Notes: generated by a model not told the origin, from the letters alone. A stretch of DNA of 64,000 nt from Saussurea involucrata (GCA_033807775.1 CM066317.1:37575870-37639869), one strand, 5' to 3'; positions 1 to 10,356 are shown, numbered from the stretch's first letter. Numbers and translations are program-made.

Positions 1-2082
1 GAAACCGACCAAAGTCGTCGAACGTCGTGTGATTTCTGAGCGATCGATTCCCATGGCTTTGATGGTGTTGAGAAATATGACATTTTCTGAGCTTCCCCCG
101 TCGATCAAGACTCGACGCGTTAGATAGTTACCGACTGTGAGCTGAATGATCAACCCGTCGTGATGCTTCTGATACGAGTCGCCAAGGTCGTCGTGGCCGA
201 ACACAATCTTCATGGCTTCTAGCTCCAAATCTCCTTTGGGTCTAGACGAGCGAGGAATAGGCCGATCATCGGGTGCCTGACTGGCATGACACCTGGCCGC
301 TGAATACGTCAGACCACACACATCTGAACCACCGGTGATGCAATTGACGACCTTTGCATGCTTGGGGGTCGTCGGTCGATGGCCATTAGCTGGAATAACG
401 ATGTCATGGATGATATCCTTGAGATTTCCTTTCGGGAAGTGATACGCTAATTCCTTCTTCAATGCGATACAATCGTCTGTCGCATGACCATGATCGATGT
501 GGAAGTCGCACCACTTTGATTTGTCTTTCTTAGCATCGTCTAGGTTGGACTTCTTTGGCCATCGAATGGTAGCTTGAGCGGTCTTCAGAGCTTCGACTAA
601 GTCCTTTGCAGATCCTTTGAATCCGTAAGAGGATATCTTGGGGTACTGAGTGAACTTAGTCGTGGTCTTGGCCTCTGCTTTCGTCTTGAAACGAACATTT
701 GAAATTTGGCGCGCTGGCTCTATTCTGGAGACAGCCTTTGTCTTGAACTCTGGCTTTCTGAAGCCTAATGACTTCTTGTCGTCAGTGTGCTTGCGACGAA
801 AGGCGGCATCATCTTCTACCCTCATATATGCTAAGGTTCGAGCTCGGACGTCTTCGAAATTCTCCGGGGGATACTTGGTCAGATCGATATATAGACTTGA
901 ACTATCGTCTAGACCACACTTATAAGCTTCGATCGCAGTTTTGATGTCACAATTGCGGATGCTAATCATTTTTGCATTGAATCTATTGAAATAATTTCGG
1001 ATAGACTCACTGGTCTTTTGCACGACATAGAACAAATCACTAGTCTGCTTTTCCATCTTACGGCTGCTGGCGAATTGCCGGGAGAATTGGTTGACCAATT
1101 CGGCGAACGACCCGATAGATTTGGGGTTGAGATTGAACAACCACTGGAGAGCTGGACCAGTGAGAGTCGCCCCGAAACTCTTACACATGCATGCTTCCTG
1201 GTACATGTGTGGAATCGAGATCGTCCACATGAACTGCTTATATTGCGCGACATGCTCGGTTGGATCGGTCACACCCGAATACTTGGGAGTGAAGGCAGGA
1301 ATGTTGTACTTCTTTGGGAACTCGATGGTGGCGATCTCGGCAATGAAGGGCAACGCCTGATACCCTGAGCGAGGCTCGACGTCGACAGGCACGGCTGCCC
1401 CAGGCAACTTGGCGAGCAAGGACAGGACGCGCTCATTTTCGTCTTCTAACATCTTCAAACGCTGGGCGACGGGATCGTTAAGATCAGGATTTGCCCCTGT
1501 CGAGGGATTGGTCCCTGGACTAGTGCCATTACCATGCGACGAACCATTGGTGTCTCCGTTGAATGGAACAAAATACGGCTGCGACCCGTTGTGGAATTGC
1601 TGCGGTCCATTCTGAAACGATTGTGGTCCATGCTGAAATGACTGCGATCTCTGCTGGAAAGATTGTGATCCTTGCTGGAAAGGTTGCGGACCACTTTGGA
1701 ACGGCTGGGAAAACGGTTGGGATCCATTCTGAAACGGCTGGGCGCCACCTTGCAATGGTTGGGATCCATTGTTCAAGGGTGGTGGTCGGATGTGCTGAGG
1801 GGGAATCTGCCCAGACTGGGGATTCGGAATGAACGAACCTGGCTGCTGATTCTGCATGAGTGGACCTGGATGCTGATTCTGCGCGGATGGGCCTGGTTCT
1901 GGACCTGGATTCCGGATGAATGGTCTAGGACCATTCTGGGATCCAAAAGGATTCCTTAGCCGCGCGATCTCTTCAGCTGCTCTGCGATTCTGCTCTGTCA
2001 TTGCATTGAGTTGATTCCTGGCAACCTCGAGCTCCTGATACATCTGAGCGACGGCTTGCTGCGGATTTCCAGCGGCTGCCAT
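1..2082 (-). CDS. gag: gypsy gag-protease polyprotein, open to window edge
   Basis: Structural polyprotein that would assemble the retrotransposon particle. The frame from ATG at 2082 is open for all 694 codons to position 1; I read it codon by codon and saw no stop. Order: N-terminus MAAAGNPQQAVAQM; a coiled-coil-like segment; a Pro/Gln/Asn/Gly-rich tract at about residues 45-190 with repeated PFQ/SFQ units; the gag core around residue 310 (ALQWLFNLNPKSIGSF); a Cys-His motif CDFHIDHGHATDDC near residue 523; and the retropepsin signature LIDGGSSENVIF near residue 658. The CDS presumably runs on into RT outside the window. The ATG was chosen because the same context (AGGAAAATGGCAG) starts gag in D and G. 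Confidence 0.9.
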   Translation of the reverse strand, partial: MAAAGNPQQAVAQMYQELEVARNQLNAMTEQNRRAAEEIARLRNPFGSQNGPRPFIRNPGPEPGPSAQNQHPGPLMQNQQPGSFIPNPQSGQIPPQHIRPPPLNNGSQPLQGGAQPFQNGSQPFSQPFQSGPQPFQQGSQSFQQRSQSFQHGPQSFQNGPQQFHNGSQPYFVPFNGDTNGSSHGNGTSPGTNPSTGANPDLNDPVAQRLKMLEDENERVLSLLAKLPGAAVPVDVEPRSGYQALPFIAEIATIEFPKKYNIPAFTPKYSGVTDPTEHVAQYKQFMWTISIPHMYQEACMCKSFGATLTGPALQWLFNLNPKSIGSFAELVNQFSRQFASSRKMEKQTSDLFYVVQKTSESIRNYFNRFNAKMISIRNCDIKTAIEAYKCGLDDSSSLYIDLTKYPPENFEDVRARTLAYMRVEDDAAFRRKHTDDKKSLGFRKPEFKTKAVSRIEPARQISNVRFKTKAEAKTTTKFTQYPKISSYGFKGSAKDLVEALKTAQATIRWPKKSNLDDAKKDKSKWCDFHIDHGHATDDCIALKKELAYHFPKGNLKDIIHDIVIPANGHRPTTPKHAKVVNCITGGSDVCGLTYSAARCHASQAPDDRPIPRSSRPKGDLELEAMKIVFGHDDLGDSYQKHHDGLIIQLTVGNYLTRRVLIDGGSSENVIFLNTIKAMGIDRSEITRRSTTLVGF

Positions 2083-2183
2083 TTTCCTGCAACATAAAAT
2101 AGAAGAAACTCCAAGAAACTATTAGTAGAATGCACGTTCGTCGAGGATTTTCTCTAGATGTAGTCCCACGGATGGCGCCAAAC
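2083..2183 (-). other. H leader with primer binding site
   Basis: Untranslated leader between LTR and gag. On the minus strand the LTR end is followed by GTT and then TGGCGCCATCCGTGGG (about 2180-2165). TGGCGCC is complementary to a tRNA 3' end ...GGCGCCA. Element E has the same site form; element G has the variant TGGCGCCCACCGTGGGG. Confidence 0.8.
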
Positions 2184-3117
2184 TGTTAATGCCAAAAATT
2201 GCACCAAAGGGACAATTTAAGGTCGATGTGGACTTAAACAACTAAAGAAAGAATCTTTCGACGAGACATGCGACGAGGATAAAAAATAAAGAAACAAGGG
2301 ATTTGATGACGCAGGAAAAACCTCAAACGAGGAAAAAACCTGCGGACGACAGTGGGTGTCGTTGCTATACTATGGTCGCCAATCAGGGGCGATGTCCTTG
2401 GTACTAGCGTCGGTCGTACAACGATTACAGTACAGATGAAGGAAATGCTTCGAAATGTAAAGGACAAGTGTTTGAATGTAAAAACAGGTGTTTGTCGTGT
2501 GCGAAACAGAGCATGAACTGCTGGTCGAAAGCTGATGACGTGCGTCGAGAGCTATTCTTCGAGAGAAATCTCTTTGCTTTTGTTGTTCTTGAGTTCGCTG
2601 AGTGATTCTGGTCTCCAGTACTTGATTTGAGTGTTCTTCTTTGTGAGTTCGGGTGCATTTTCCTTGCTGTTCGATGATGTTAGCCGATGTATGCTAGGTG
2701 TTAACTGATGTCCTTTTATGTGAAGACTTAGCTTGGTATTTATAGTCTTCGCGTCATTAATTAGCTCCATTAATGCTTTGATCAACGGCTGGAAACGGTT
2801 GTCAGAATGAATATCCATAATGATCTTCGTCCGTTACGGTCGCTTGCTGTTAATGGCTTTGACTCCTGCATTAAATACTTAACAAACGTAACAGTCAAGG
2901 TTAACGTTAGCTTTGGTCGAAGGTACAATGATCTTATGCGATGGTCGGGCGACGCTGTGGTCGAGCGTCATGAGGGACGTACGACTTACCTTTTACGGGA
3001 GACGACAGATGTTTTCTGGTTTCTTGTCGAGACCTTATCTCAATGCAAGATTTGGATTATAACGTGCGCCTTACCTGTTTTGGTCGTAGTCGTACGACGT
3101 AATTTTTTGCCCAAACA
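2184..3117 (-). repeat. gypsy LTR (5' LTR of H)
   Basis: 934-bp LTR, minus orientation, beginning TGTTTGGGCAAAAAATTACG at 3117 and ending ...TTTTTGGCATTAACA at 2184. A TATA box CTATAAATAC sits at about 2737-2745. On its upstream side it touches a polypurine tract (3118-3133); on its downstream side it touches a primer site. It therefore serves both as 5' LTR of H and 3' LTR of another element. Confidence 0.88.
2737..2746 (-). promoter_or_regulatory. LTR TATA box of element H
   Basis: CTATAAATAC on the minus strand inside the LTR. The same box, in the context GAAGACTATAAATAC, occurs in the 3' LTR of D, and a related form (TATAAGTA) in G. Confidence 0.6.
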
Positions 3118-3445
3118 GTTTGCCCCCAAAATTTGAAAGAAGGATGGCAAATTCGAGTTTAAATTTTGTCAATCAGACGGATAGGAAATAAGACAAGAGT
3201 TAGAAATTACCTCAATTGCCTTGGAACTAGACTGGTCCGTTTCTAACTGAACGAGAAATCGAAAGAGGAACGAGGTCGTGACATCACGCTGACGTACGGT
3301 GATGCTTACTAGCTGTCGAGGACAGGTGTCGAAGATCCGGGCGGGCATGCGAGAGGACGGGGATGCGTGGCGATCATCCAGGGATTCGATTTGATGCGTT
3401 TGTTTGTATAAATAAAGATCACGACGGATCTTTTCTTGCTATACT
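3118..3445 (-). other. 3' end of another gypsy internal region: polypurine tract and antisense promoter remnant
   Basis: Minus strand reads AAATTTTGGGGGCAAAC directly before the LTR start TGTTTGGG, matching the tract of D at 25245-25262. Further right the plus strand has TATAAATAAAGATCACGACG (about 3409-3428), which matches the box upstream of D's antisense gene (CATAAATAGAGACC...CACGATGGATCTTTTC). The segment ends at about 3445, where it is joined to an E-type LTR at a short shared CTTCGAA. No gene remains here. Confidence 0.7.
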
Positions 3446-4529
3446 TCGAATTGTTTGGAATGTAGAACAAGTGTTTGTCGTGTGTGAAAATAAGGTGTAA
3501 ACTGCTGGTCGAGGGCGGATGTCGTGCGTCGAGAGAGATTCTTCGATTGAAAGCTTCTTTTCTTCTGTTGTTCTTGAGCTCGCTGTAGAATTCTTGAATT
3601 CAGTATCAGATGTCAGCTTTCAGTAGATGATTTCTTGGATTCGATAGCAGATGTCCCCGAAATGAGGCTTGAGCTTGATCTTTTATAGTCTTCGGGAGCT
3701 TTAACTATATCATTAAAGGCTTTGATGACTTGTTGTAACGGTCGTTGTCTTCAATGTGGGATTAAATGCTTGTTAATGACTTCGTCGGTTATAGCCGTTG
3801 CCCATTAATGACTTTGACTCCTGCATTAACCACTTAACAAACGTAACAGTTATATTATGTGTTAGCTTGGTTGAGGTCGCATGGTCTATATGCGACGGTC
3901 GTGCGGAGCGGGCGACGTCGAGGTCGAGTGTCGCGATGAACTCTCGACTTACCTTTCGGGAGGGACGACGGATGTTTTCTGGGTCTTTGTCGGGACCTGA
4001 TCTTAATACAAGATATGGTTCATAACGAGTATCTTACCTTTTCTGTTCGTGGTCAAGACCTGCATTGATAAACAGAATAAACGGATGTTTGACTGTTAAC
4101 GGTTAGTATAATTGTACGACCGTCTTAAGTCTCAGATGATGGTCTTATGGAACATACGACTATCGCCAAAGTATAAGACCATTTGGTCGTAGGACCAGGA
4201 TGTCGGGACGATGTTGTCGTAGGACCAGAGCGATATAACACCGATGACAGGAGACTGTCGACGTAAGACCGACGAGCCATAATCTGGCGACATAGGACTA
4301 GTAACGTAGGACTAGTGATGTGCAAAGTGCGTGGCGTGCGACACGTGACGCGCGATCATGAGATGTAATATGACTATTGACCAAATATGTCAATTATCGT
4401 GGTTATTTAACGTATGTTGGGTATATGATAATAACGGGTATTATCCTTGTCGATCGGGGGTAATCAATGTCCATGGGTTATGTCGAGGGTGCTTCCCAGG
4501 TCGGTCGAGGGTGTGATTTTTTACCCAAA
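3446..4529 (-). repeat. gypsy LTR, truncated (3' LTR of E)
   Basis: Aligns almost base for base with 7375-8429. It lacks the first 280 or so bases seen at 7096-7375 and its outermost TG (ends ACCCAAAG instead of ACCCAAACA). This subfamily has about 400 bp of extra sequence rich in GTCGTAAGACC-type words compared with the H, D and G LTRs. Confidence 0.85.
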
Positions 4530-5040
4530 GGACGGTAGTCCCGAAGGAACCGTCTTCGCGGGTTGACGTTTCGTCGAGAGTTGTCACGCCTAAAGGGCGA
4601 GGGCGTCATCCAGCCGTTCTGGCGCGATGGACGCGACACAAGCAAGTTCGGCGCTTCCGGCGACAGTGACGAAGCTAGTGTCTAAGGTGTTGTCCCCAGC
4701 GTCTGCCGACAAGGGGGACGGGTCATCGGTCGATGGTGTCCTAGACGGGACGTCGTTGTTGGTGTCCTAGACGGGACGACGTTGTTTCCTCATCTGAGGA
4801 AATATTTGCTCCCATCTTTCAGGGAACGCTTTCCTATCGAGGAGACAGGGGTCCATGTCGCCGGGTTGGCGTTCTCGGTCGACGTGGTCCTGTGGTCTGG
4901 TGTTCACAGCCGATACGGTCGTTTAGAGACATATGTTCTGGCGCTCGAGCCGATTTGGTCGTTAGAGACCTTTGATCTGGCGTTTACAGCCGATACGGTC
5001 GCTAGAGACCTATGATACGTTGTGTTTAGCATTTTTAGCT
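4530..5040 (+). pseudogene. fragment of the gypsy antisense extra gene
   Basis: Plus-strand remnant, antisense to element E. Two reading frames can be matched to the antisense genes of D and G: from 4626, a Ser/Ala-rich stretch containing ASADKG...VDGVLDGT ending in a stop, then from about 4782 FPHLRKYLLPSFRERFPIEE and HVAGLAF. In D the same region reads LFPHLGKYQLPSF and HVAGLAFM. A frameshift and a stop separate the parts, and the exons on either side are missing. Confidence 0.75.
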
Positions 5041-5485
5041 AGTTGTAAGTTTCGCTTTAGCGATAGTCCGAAAAAAGTTTACTTTTCTATTGAACCTGAT
5101 TCGTACTTGTCATGGACAGATGTAATGTCGACTGTAAAAATTCATTAAGTACAAAAATGAACAAGAAGTCGTGCGACTTGGGCATCCATTGTAATATAAC
5201 GACTAGAACGTAAGTCATAAGACTTTTATATTCCTGAATCGTATAAGTAAACATAAGCCCATGCGATTACAGCATTCATTCAGAACATGAAGTTTTCTTA
5301 AGTTGAAGAACTTAGATTGTGGGGTCGCAGGACCTTATGATCGTGTGATTTGATCATACGATGAACTTTGAATCATGTGTTTCTGTGATGGAATGATCAA
5401 GTCATAGACCTGATTACTTATGTCGTGCGACCTTGCGAGGTTAAGATCGTACGATAGACTTATATATCGTTCGATCCTGCGAGAC
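5041..5485. other. non-coding post-integrase region of E
   Basis: No gene. Contains scattered copies of short words such as GTCGTGCGACC, TCATACGAT and CTTAAGTCATA, like the corresponding stretches at 21970-22540 in D and 46139-46594 in G. Confidence 0.6.
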
Positions 5486-5905
5486 TTAAGTCATATAATA
5501 GACTTTAGTAACTAATGTCGTGCGATCCTGCGGTAAAACAATGTCAGAGGTTGGTCGTTGGCTTTTCAGGTGCGTTGCATTCCTACTACGTGGGATATCT
5601 TGATTGCCGAGGGCTGAAAGCCGATATGACTTTTTATCCATGACTTCTGAGATATGACAAGGACCTTCCCATTTGGTGGAAAGCTTACCTGCATTGAGCT
5701 TTTGAGTGCTTTGGAACACTCGACGGGGAATGTAGTCGCCTTCTTGAAAGACTTTAGCTTTGATGTTCTTGCTGAAGTGTCGCTTGACCGCTTACCCCTG
5801 GGTGGCGAGGTTGTCAGCTTGATGTCGCAGTCTTCACATAACTGTCGAGTCCTGTTGCTTACGAACTAGGATCCATTGTAGCAGACAATTTCGGATGTCG
5901 CACGA
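5486..5905 (-). pseudogene. gypsy integrase fragment
   Basis: Minus-strand remnant of the integrase. The C-terminal part is readable (FQSTQKLNAGKLSTKWEGP, then HISEV and RNATHLK), matching 45961-46138 of G. Upstream, a piece of the catalytic core (SNRTRQ, CEDCDIKLTT) lies at about 5818-5895 but is joined directly to the C-terminal part, so the section with the catalytic Glu is deleted. In the core piece the expected VCDNGSQF reads with Tyr for Asp and a stop. Confidence 0.8.
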
Positions 5906-5960
5906 CCAATTATTTCGGATTTCTTATTGGCGACTTTTGTGTTTTGACATGCATCTTACC

Positions 5961-6228
5961 ATGACTGGTGATTATGAGATTCAATGTACAAGTTTTCTTT
6001 ATTGACGACAATACACTTTGGCATGTGTCATGACTAGCGATTATGCGAGTCGCTTCTATGGGCGACCAAGAATTTTTACCTGTGTTTTTCGTGACCGGCG
6101 ATCACAAAAAATGTGGGTCGTCTTTTATTGACGACTATAAATTGCAACCTGCGTTTGCCATCACTGGCGATCATAAAAAAAATGCGAGTCGTCTCTTATT
6201 GACGACTATAAATCATACGACCTGTGCT
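5961..6228. repeat. four-copy tandem repeat, period about 68 bp
   Basis: Diverged units start near 5961 (ATGACTGGTGATTATG), 6030 (ATGACTAGCGATTATG), 6091 (TGACCGGCGATCAC) and 6160 (ATCACTGGCGATCAT). Units 3 and 4 share ATTGACGACTATAAAT. Tandem repeats between pol parts or in the 3' region are common in Tat elements. Confidence 0.65.
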
Positions 6229-6631
6229 TTTTTAAGTCGAAGAGACTTTGGTTTCTCACGATGTAAATCGTAAGACCTATATTCATATGATCTTGCGAAC
6301 CTGCAATGTAAAATCGGGGGTGGTCGTTGGTTTTGACCAATGATCTTTCGATGCTTGAATCAACGATCATATATTGGGTCAAAAATAATTAAACGAGGAA
6401 AATATACTTAGAGTATATATATATATAGAGTTGTTCTAAGTGGGACGTCACAATTACCGTACCATGGAATCGATAAGCGCCTTTTTCCGAGGACTTTTGA
6501 AATCGAATGTGGTATTTTTTTCAGCTTGCGAAGGGTGTACCGAGCCCCCGAGTCCTTTGGATGATGCGATACATGCGATACTTTGATGGAGCATTTTTTT
6601 ATTAGGGCTTGAATCTGGCTTCGAGCCGCAT
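6229..6631. other. unassigned part of element E
   Basis: Contains a short (TA)n tract near 6413-6425. Minus-strand frames here (for example LQSELNAARSQIQALIKKCS) do not match other gypsy parts in this window. I do not recognise a gene. Confidence 0.4.
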
Positions 6632-6994
6632 TCAATTCCGATTGGAGTTGAATCGGGGGATCTTGATAATTCGCCATATACGTCGCTTTTGTTTGACGGG
6701 ATTGAATGACGGATTGACGTTAAGCTTATGGGAAATGACGCTAGGGTCGATCCCGACCATGTCTTCATGCGACCAGGCGAAACAATCAGCTTGTTCCTGC
6801 AAAAAAGATATGAGTTTTTCTTTGATGCAAGGATCGAGGGACGACCCCACAAGAATTTTTTGGTCAGGCTTGCTCTGATCCAGAACGATTTCCTCTAAGT
6901 GATCATCATCGACTACTGCCGGGAGATCTTGCACATTTTCAGGCTCCGCATGTACCGGGATAGTGGTTGGTTCCAGATTTCCTTTATCTGCCAT
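6632..6994 (-). pseudogene. gag start fused to the RT leader segment
   Basis: ATG at 6994 lies where gag should start (after leader and primer site) and gives MADKGN, like MAAAGN in H. After a few residues the sequence is that of the pol segment just before RT: LEEIVLDQSKPDQK, GSSLDP, then LISFLQEQADCFAWSHEDM and the ISHKLNV/KQKRR start of RT, matching 12660-12885 in G. Nearly all gag and protease has been removed. The frame continues briefly into unrecognised sequence. It probably encodes nothing functional. Confidence 0.75.
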
Positions 6995-7095
6995 TTCCTT
7001 GGAACACGGCTTATGGGAAACTACAAGAAACCGTTAGTAAAACGCACGTTCGTCGAAGATTTTCTCTAGATGAAGTCCCACGGATGGCGCCAAAC
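6995..7095 (-). other. E leader with primer binding site
   Basis: Minus strand after the LTR: GTT, then TGGCGCCATCCGTGGGACTT, then a leader nearly identical to that of H. Confidence 0.75.
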
Positions 7096-8430
7096 TGTTA
7101 ATGCCAAAAATCGCACCAAAGGGACAACTTAAGGTCGATGTGGACTTAAACAACTAAAGAAAGAATCTTTCGACGAGACGTGAGATGATAAATAAAATAA
7201 AGAAACAAGGGATTTGATGACGCAGGAAAAACCTCAATCGAGGAAAAAACCTGCGGACGACAAGGGATGTCGTCGCTGCACTATGGTTGCCAATCAGGGG
7301 CGATGTCCTTCGGTACTGGTGTCGATCGTACAGAGATTAGAATACAAGTGAAGGAAACGCTTCGAAATGTAAAGTACAAGTGTTTGGAATGTAAAACAAG
7401 TGTTTGTCGTGTGTGAAAATAAGGTGTAAACTGCTGGTCGAGGGCGGATGTCGTGCGTCGAGAGCGATTCTTCGAGTGAAAGCTTCTTTTCTTCTGTTGT
7501 TCTTGAGTTCGCTATAGAATTCTTGAATTCAGTATCAGATGTCAGCTTTCAGTAGATGATTTCTTGTATTCGATAGCAGATGTCCCCGAAATGAGGCTTG
7601 AACTTGATCTTTTATAGTCTTCGGGAGCTTTAACTATATCATTAAAGGCTTTGATGACTTGTTGTAACAGTCGCTGTCTTCAATGTGGGATTAAATGCTT
7701 GTTAATGACTTCGTCGGTTATAGCCGTTGCCCATTAATGACTTTGACTCCTGCATTAACCACTTAACAAACGTAACAGTTATATTATGTGTTAGCTTGGT
7801 TGAGGTCGCATGGTCTATATGCGACGGTCGTGCGGAGCGGGCGATGTCGAGGTCGAGTGTCGCGATGAACTCTCGACTTACCTTTCGGGAGGGACGACGG
7901 ATGTTTTCTGGGTCTTTGTCGGGACCTTATCTTAATACAAGATATGGTTCATAACGAGTATCTTACCTTTTCTGTTCGTGGTCAAGACCTGCATTGATAA
8001 ACAGAATAAACGGATGTTTGACTGTTAACGGTTAGTATAATCGTACGACCGTCTTAAGTCTCAGATGTCGGTCTTATGGAACATACGACTATCGCCAAAG
8101 TATAAGACCATTTGGTCGTAGGACCAGGATGTCGGGACGATGTTGTCGTAGGACCAGAGCGATATAACACCGATGACAGGAGACGGTCGACGTAAGACCG
8201 ACGAGCCGTAATCTGGCGACAAAGGACTAGTAACGTAGGACTAGTGATGTGCGATCATGAGATGTAATATGACTATTGACCCAATATGTCAATTATCGTG
8301 GTTATTTAACGTATGTCGGGTATATGATAATAACGGGTATTATCCTTGTCGGTCGGGGGTAATCAATGTCCATGGGTTATGTCGAGGGTGCTTCCCAGGT
8401 CGGTCGAGGGTGTGATTTTTTACCCAAACA
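7096..8430 (-). repeat. gypsy LTR (5' LTR of E)
   Basis: 1335-bp LTR, starts TGTTTGGGTAAAAAATCAC at 8430 and ends ...GGCATTAACA at 7096, with TATA box CTATAAAAG at about 7609-7617. Longest LTR form in the window; the extra part is GTCG/CGAC-rich. Confidence 0.88.
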
Positions 8431-9155
8431 GCTGTCGAGTCTTTAATGTCATTAAGAGCTCGACCGTTACTGACCGTTGTACCATAATGGCTTGTAGACC
8501 TGCATTAATGAACAAAAGAAACGGCTGTTGACCATTAATGGTTAGTGTAATCGTAAGATCGTCTTAAGTTCTGGACGTCGGTCTTATGGAGCATACGACC
8601 GTCGCCGAAATATAAGACCATGTATATGTCTGTAAATGTTTTGTAAGACCTTATCTTAATATAAGAATGATCTTATGAAAATGTCGTAAGACCACTAGGT
8701 CGTAAGACCAAGATGATGATGTTGCAGGACCAGGTCGTAAGACCAGGTCGCATGACCAGGATGTCAGGATGATGCCGTCGCAGGACCAGAGCGATATAAG
8801 ACCGATGACAGGAGATTGTCGGCGTAAGACTGACGAGTCGTAACTGGCGATGCATAACTGGCGACATAAGACTAGCGGCGTAAGACTAATGACATAAAAC
8901 TAGTGGCATAAGACTAGTGGCATAAGACTAGTGGCATGTGACGTACGATGTGCAACATGCGACACATGACGTGCGATTACGAGATGTAAAGGCACTATCT
9001 TGAATGACTATTGACGCAAGATGTCTTTTAATAATCAGCTATCGTATGTCAAGGATATGGCAATAATAGGTATTATCCTTGTCAGTTGACGGTATGACTG
9101 TTGTACGTGTCAAGGTCTGTGGGTCAAGTCGAGGGTGTGATTTTTTACCCAAACA
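8431..9155 (-). repeat. gypsy LTR remnant (3' LTR of F)
   Basis: Starts TGTTTGGGTAAAAAATCAC at 9155 and aligns with the outer half of the E-type LTR; the inner half is replaced by E. Confidence 0.75.
8855..8937. repeat. 14-bp minisatellite inside LTR
   Basis: Three clean and two or more diverged copies of CATAAGACTAGTGG in direct array within the F LTR. The E LTR has only a short version (ACGTAGGACTAGTG). Confidence 0.6.
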
Positions 9156-9289
9156 GGGTCCAACTGCCCCCAAGTCGTGAGCTATATCTGTGCCCACGAT
9201 GAGTATTTAAAAAATGCAGTGTCTTATGGGGTACGACATTTTGTCCCCTTGTGGTGACTGTAAGACGATACCTGGATTTTCCTTTTCTA

Positions 9290-9649
9290 GAGGATTGTAG
9301 AGCAGGACCAGTAAGAGTTGCCCCGAAGCTTTTACACATGCACACTTCTTGATATTGATGTGGGATTGACACTGTCCACATCAATTGCTTGTATTGTGAA
9401 ATATGTTCTGTTGGGTCAGTTATTCCTGAATATTTCGTTGTAAAAGCAGGAATGTTGTATTTCTTTGGCACATCGACAGTCGCTATCGTGTCAACGAAAG
9501 GCGACGCTTGAAATCCTGTGCGGGGTTCGACGTCGACGGGGACGGTTGCGCCTGGTAATTTGGAAAGTAGCGATAGCATCTTCTCGTTTTGATCTTCCAA
9601 TAACCTAAGTCGCTGGGCGACGGGGTCATTAGGATCGGAATTTACGCCT
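9290..9649 (-). pseudogene. gag: gypsy gag fragment of F
   Basis: Minus-strand frame with NSDPNDPVAQRLRLLEDQNE, VDVEPRTGFQASPF, KKYNIPAFTTKYSGITDPTE and CMCKSFGATLTGPALQ, all matching gag of H. At its right end G begins (9650). At its left, after GPALQ, the frame leaves gag and runs into non-gag sequence, so the rest of gag through pol is deleted. The open frame spanning 9145-9699 is a chance fusion of this fragment with LTR-derived ends. Confidence 0.8.
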
Positions 9650-10356
9650 TGTTTGGGTAAAATTTCACCAGTCATGACCACGACCAGAAAGTTACTCACG
9701 ACACTCGATCGTCGTAAGAAGCCTTACGACCTCGACCGACTAACGTATGATGACTGTTTTGATCTCTATGTTTAATGCAGGGTCAACACCATTAATGGCC
9801 AACGGACATAATCGACAAGGTTAATTACGAGCATTAATCCCAGCAGCCGTTACTCTTACATTCATGAGGGTCATTCAAGGCTACGAAGACTATAAGTACT
9901 AAGATCCCAGCCTCATTTGCGAAGATCTGTTTTCAAGAACAATCACACAGCGAAAGCACTTGAAACAAAGAAATTTCTCTTGAAAGAACACCCTCGACGC
10001 ACGATTCCTACGCAGGACGCTTTACTTTTACACACGACGCACTAGTTTTTGAGCACGATACACTTGTTTATTTTACATCTAAAGTCCTTTTTTCATTTGT
10101 ATTGTAATCATTGTACTATCGATACCTGAAACATAAGGACATCGCCCCTGTTTGGCGACCATAGTGCAGCGACGACATCCACTGTCGTCCGCGGGTTTTT
10201 TCCTCGTTGAGGTTTTTCCCGCGTCACCAAAATCTTGCGTCTGATTTACATTTTTTTACCTTTGTCGCATTGCTTTGTCGAACGATTTCTATCATTAGTT
10301 GTTAAGCTCCACAATCAACCTTAAGTTATCCTTCTGGACGGTTTTTGGCATTAACA
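9650..10356 (+). repeat. gypsy LTR (5' LTR of G)
   Basis: 707-bp LTR from TGTTTGGGTAAAATTTCACC to TTTTTGGCATTAACA. TATA-like TATAAGTA at 9891-9898 after GAAGAC. Inserted in the gag of F; the expected duplicate of the left flank (CGCCT, 9645-9649) would lie outside the window. Confidence 0.9.

Larger units (their letters stand above)
1..3117 (-). mobile_element. Ty3/gypsy (Tat-like) element H, left part outside window
   Basis: Minus-strand gypsy element seen from its 5' LTR (2184-3117) through the primer site (about 2163-2180) and leader to gag (2082 down to 1). Pol and the other LTR lie beyond the left edge. The gag frame has no stop, unlike the gypsy gags of D and G, so H may be the youngest gypsy copy here. 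The right-hand LTR border touches a polypurine tract of another element, so this LTR seems to be shared by two internal regions. Confidence 0.85.
3446..8430 (-). mobile_element. gypsy element E, internally deleted
   Basis: Minus-strand element with truncated 3' LTR (3446-4529), antisense-gene remnant, integrase fragment, a tandem-repeat block, a gag-start/pol fusion, primer site and a 1335-bp 5' LTR. Most of gag, RT, RNase H and integrase is missing, so it is a deletion derivative. The two LTRs are nearly identical over their shared part. No target duplication can be tested because the left end is lost; the right flank is GCTGT. Confidence 0.8.
8431..9649 (-). mobile_element. gypsy element F, remnant cut by E and G
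   Basis: Minus-strand remains: partial 3' LTR (8431-9155), a purine-rich tract next to it (minus strand ACTTGGGGGCAGTTGGACCC), and a gag fragment. E borders it on the left and the 5' LTR of G interrupts its gag at 9650, so F is the oldest layer of the nest. Its other half must lie beyond the right edge of the window. Confidence 0.7.

Noticed and set aside
1018..1368. Plus-strand ORFs across 650-1960
   Set aside because: Shadows of the fully open minus-strand gag frame.
3798..4025. Plus-strand ORF of 75 codons, repeated at 7727-7954 with near identity
   Set aside because: Both lie in the same place in E-type LTRs; the similarity is that of the LTR DNA, and there is no protein-like feature.
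5961..6228. Repeat-spacer pattern like a CRISPR array
   Set aside because: The units are diverged head-to-tail repeats without unique spacers, in a plant retrotransposon.
9145..9699. 184-codon minus-strand ORF taken as one gene
   Set aside because: Only 9290-9649 is gag; the ends come from the polypurine region of F and from the LTR of G.
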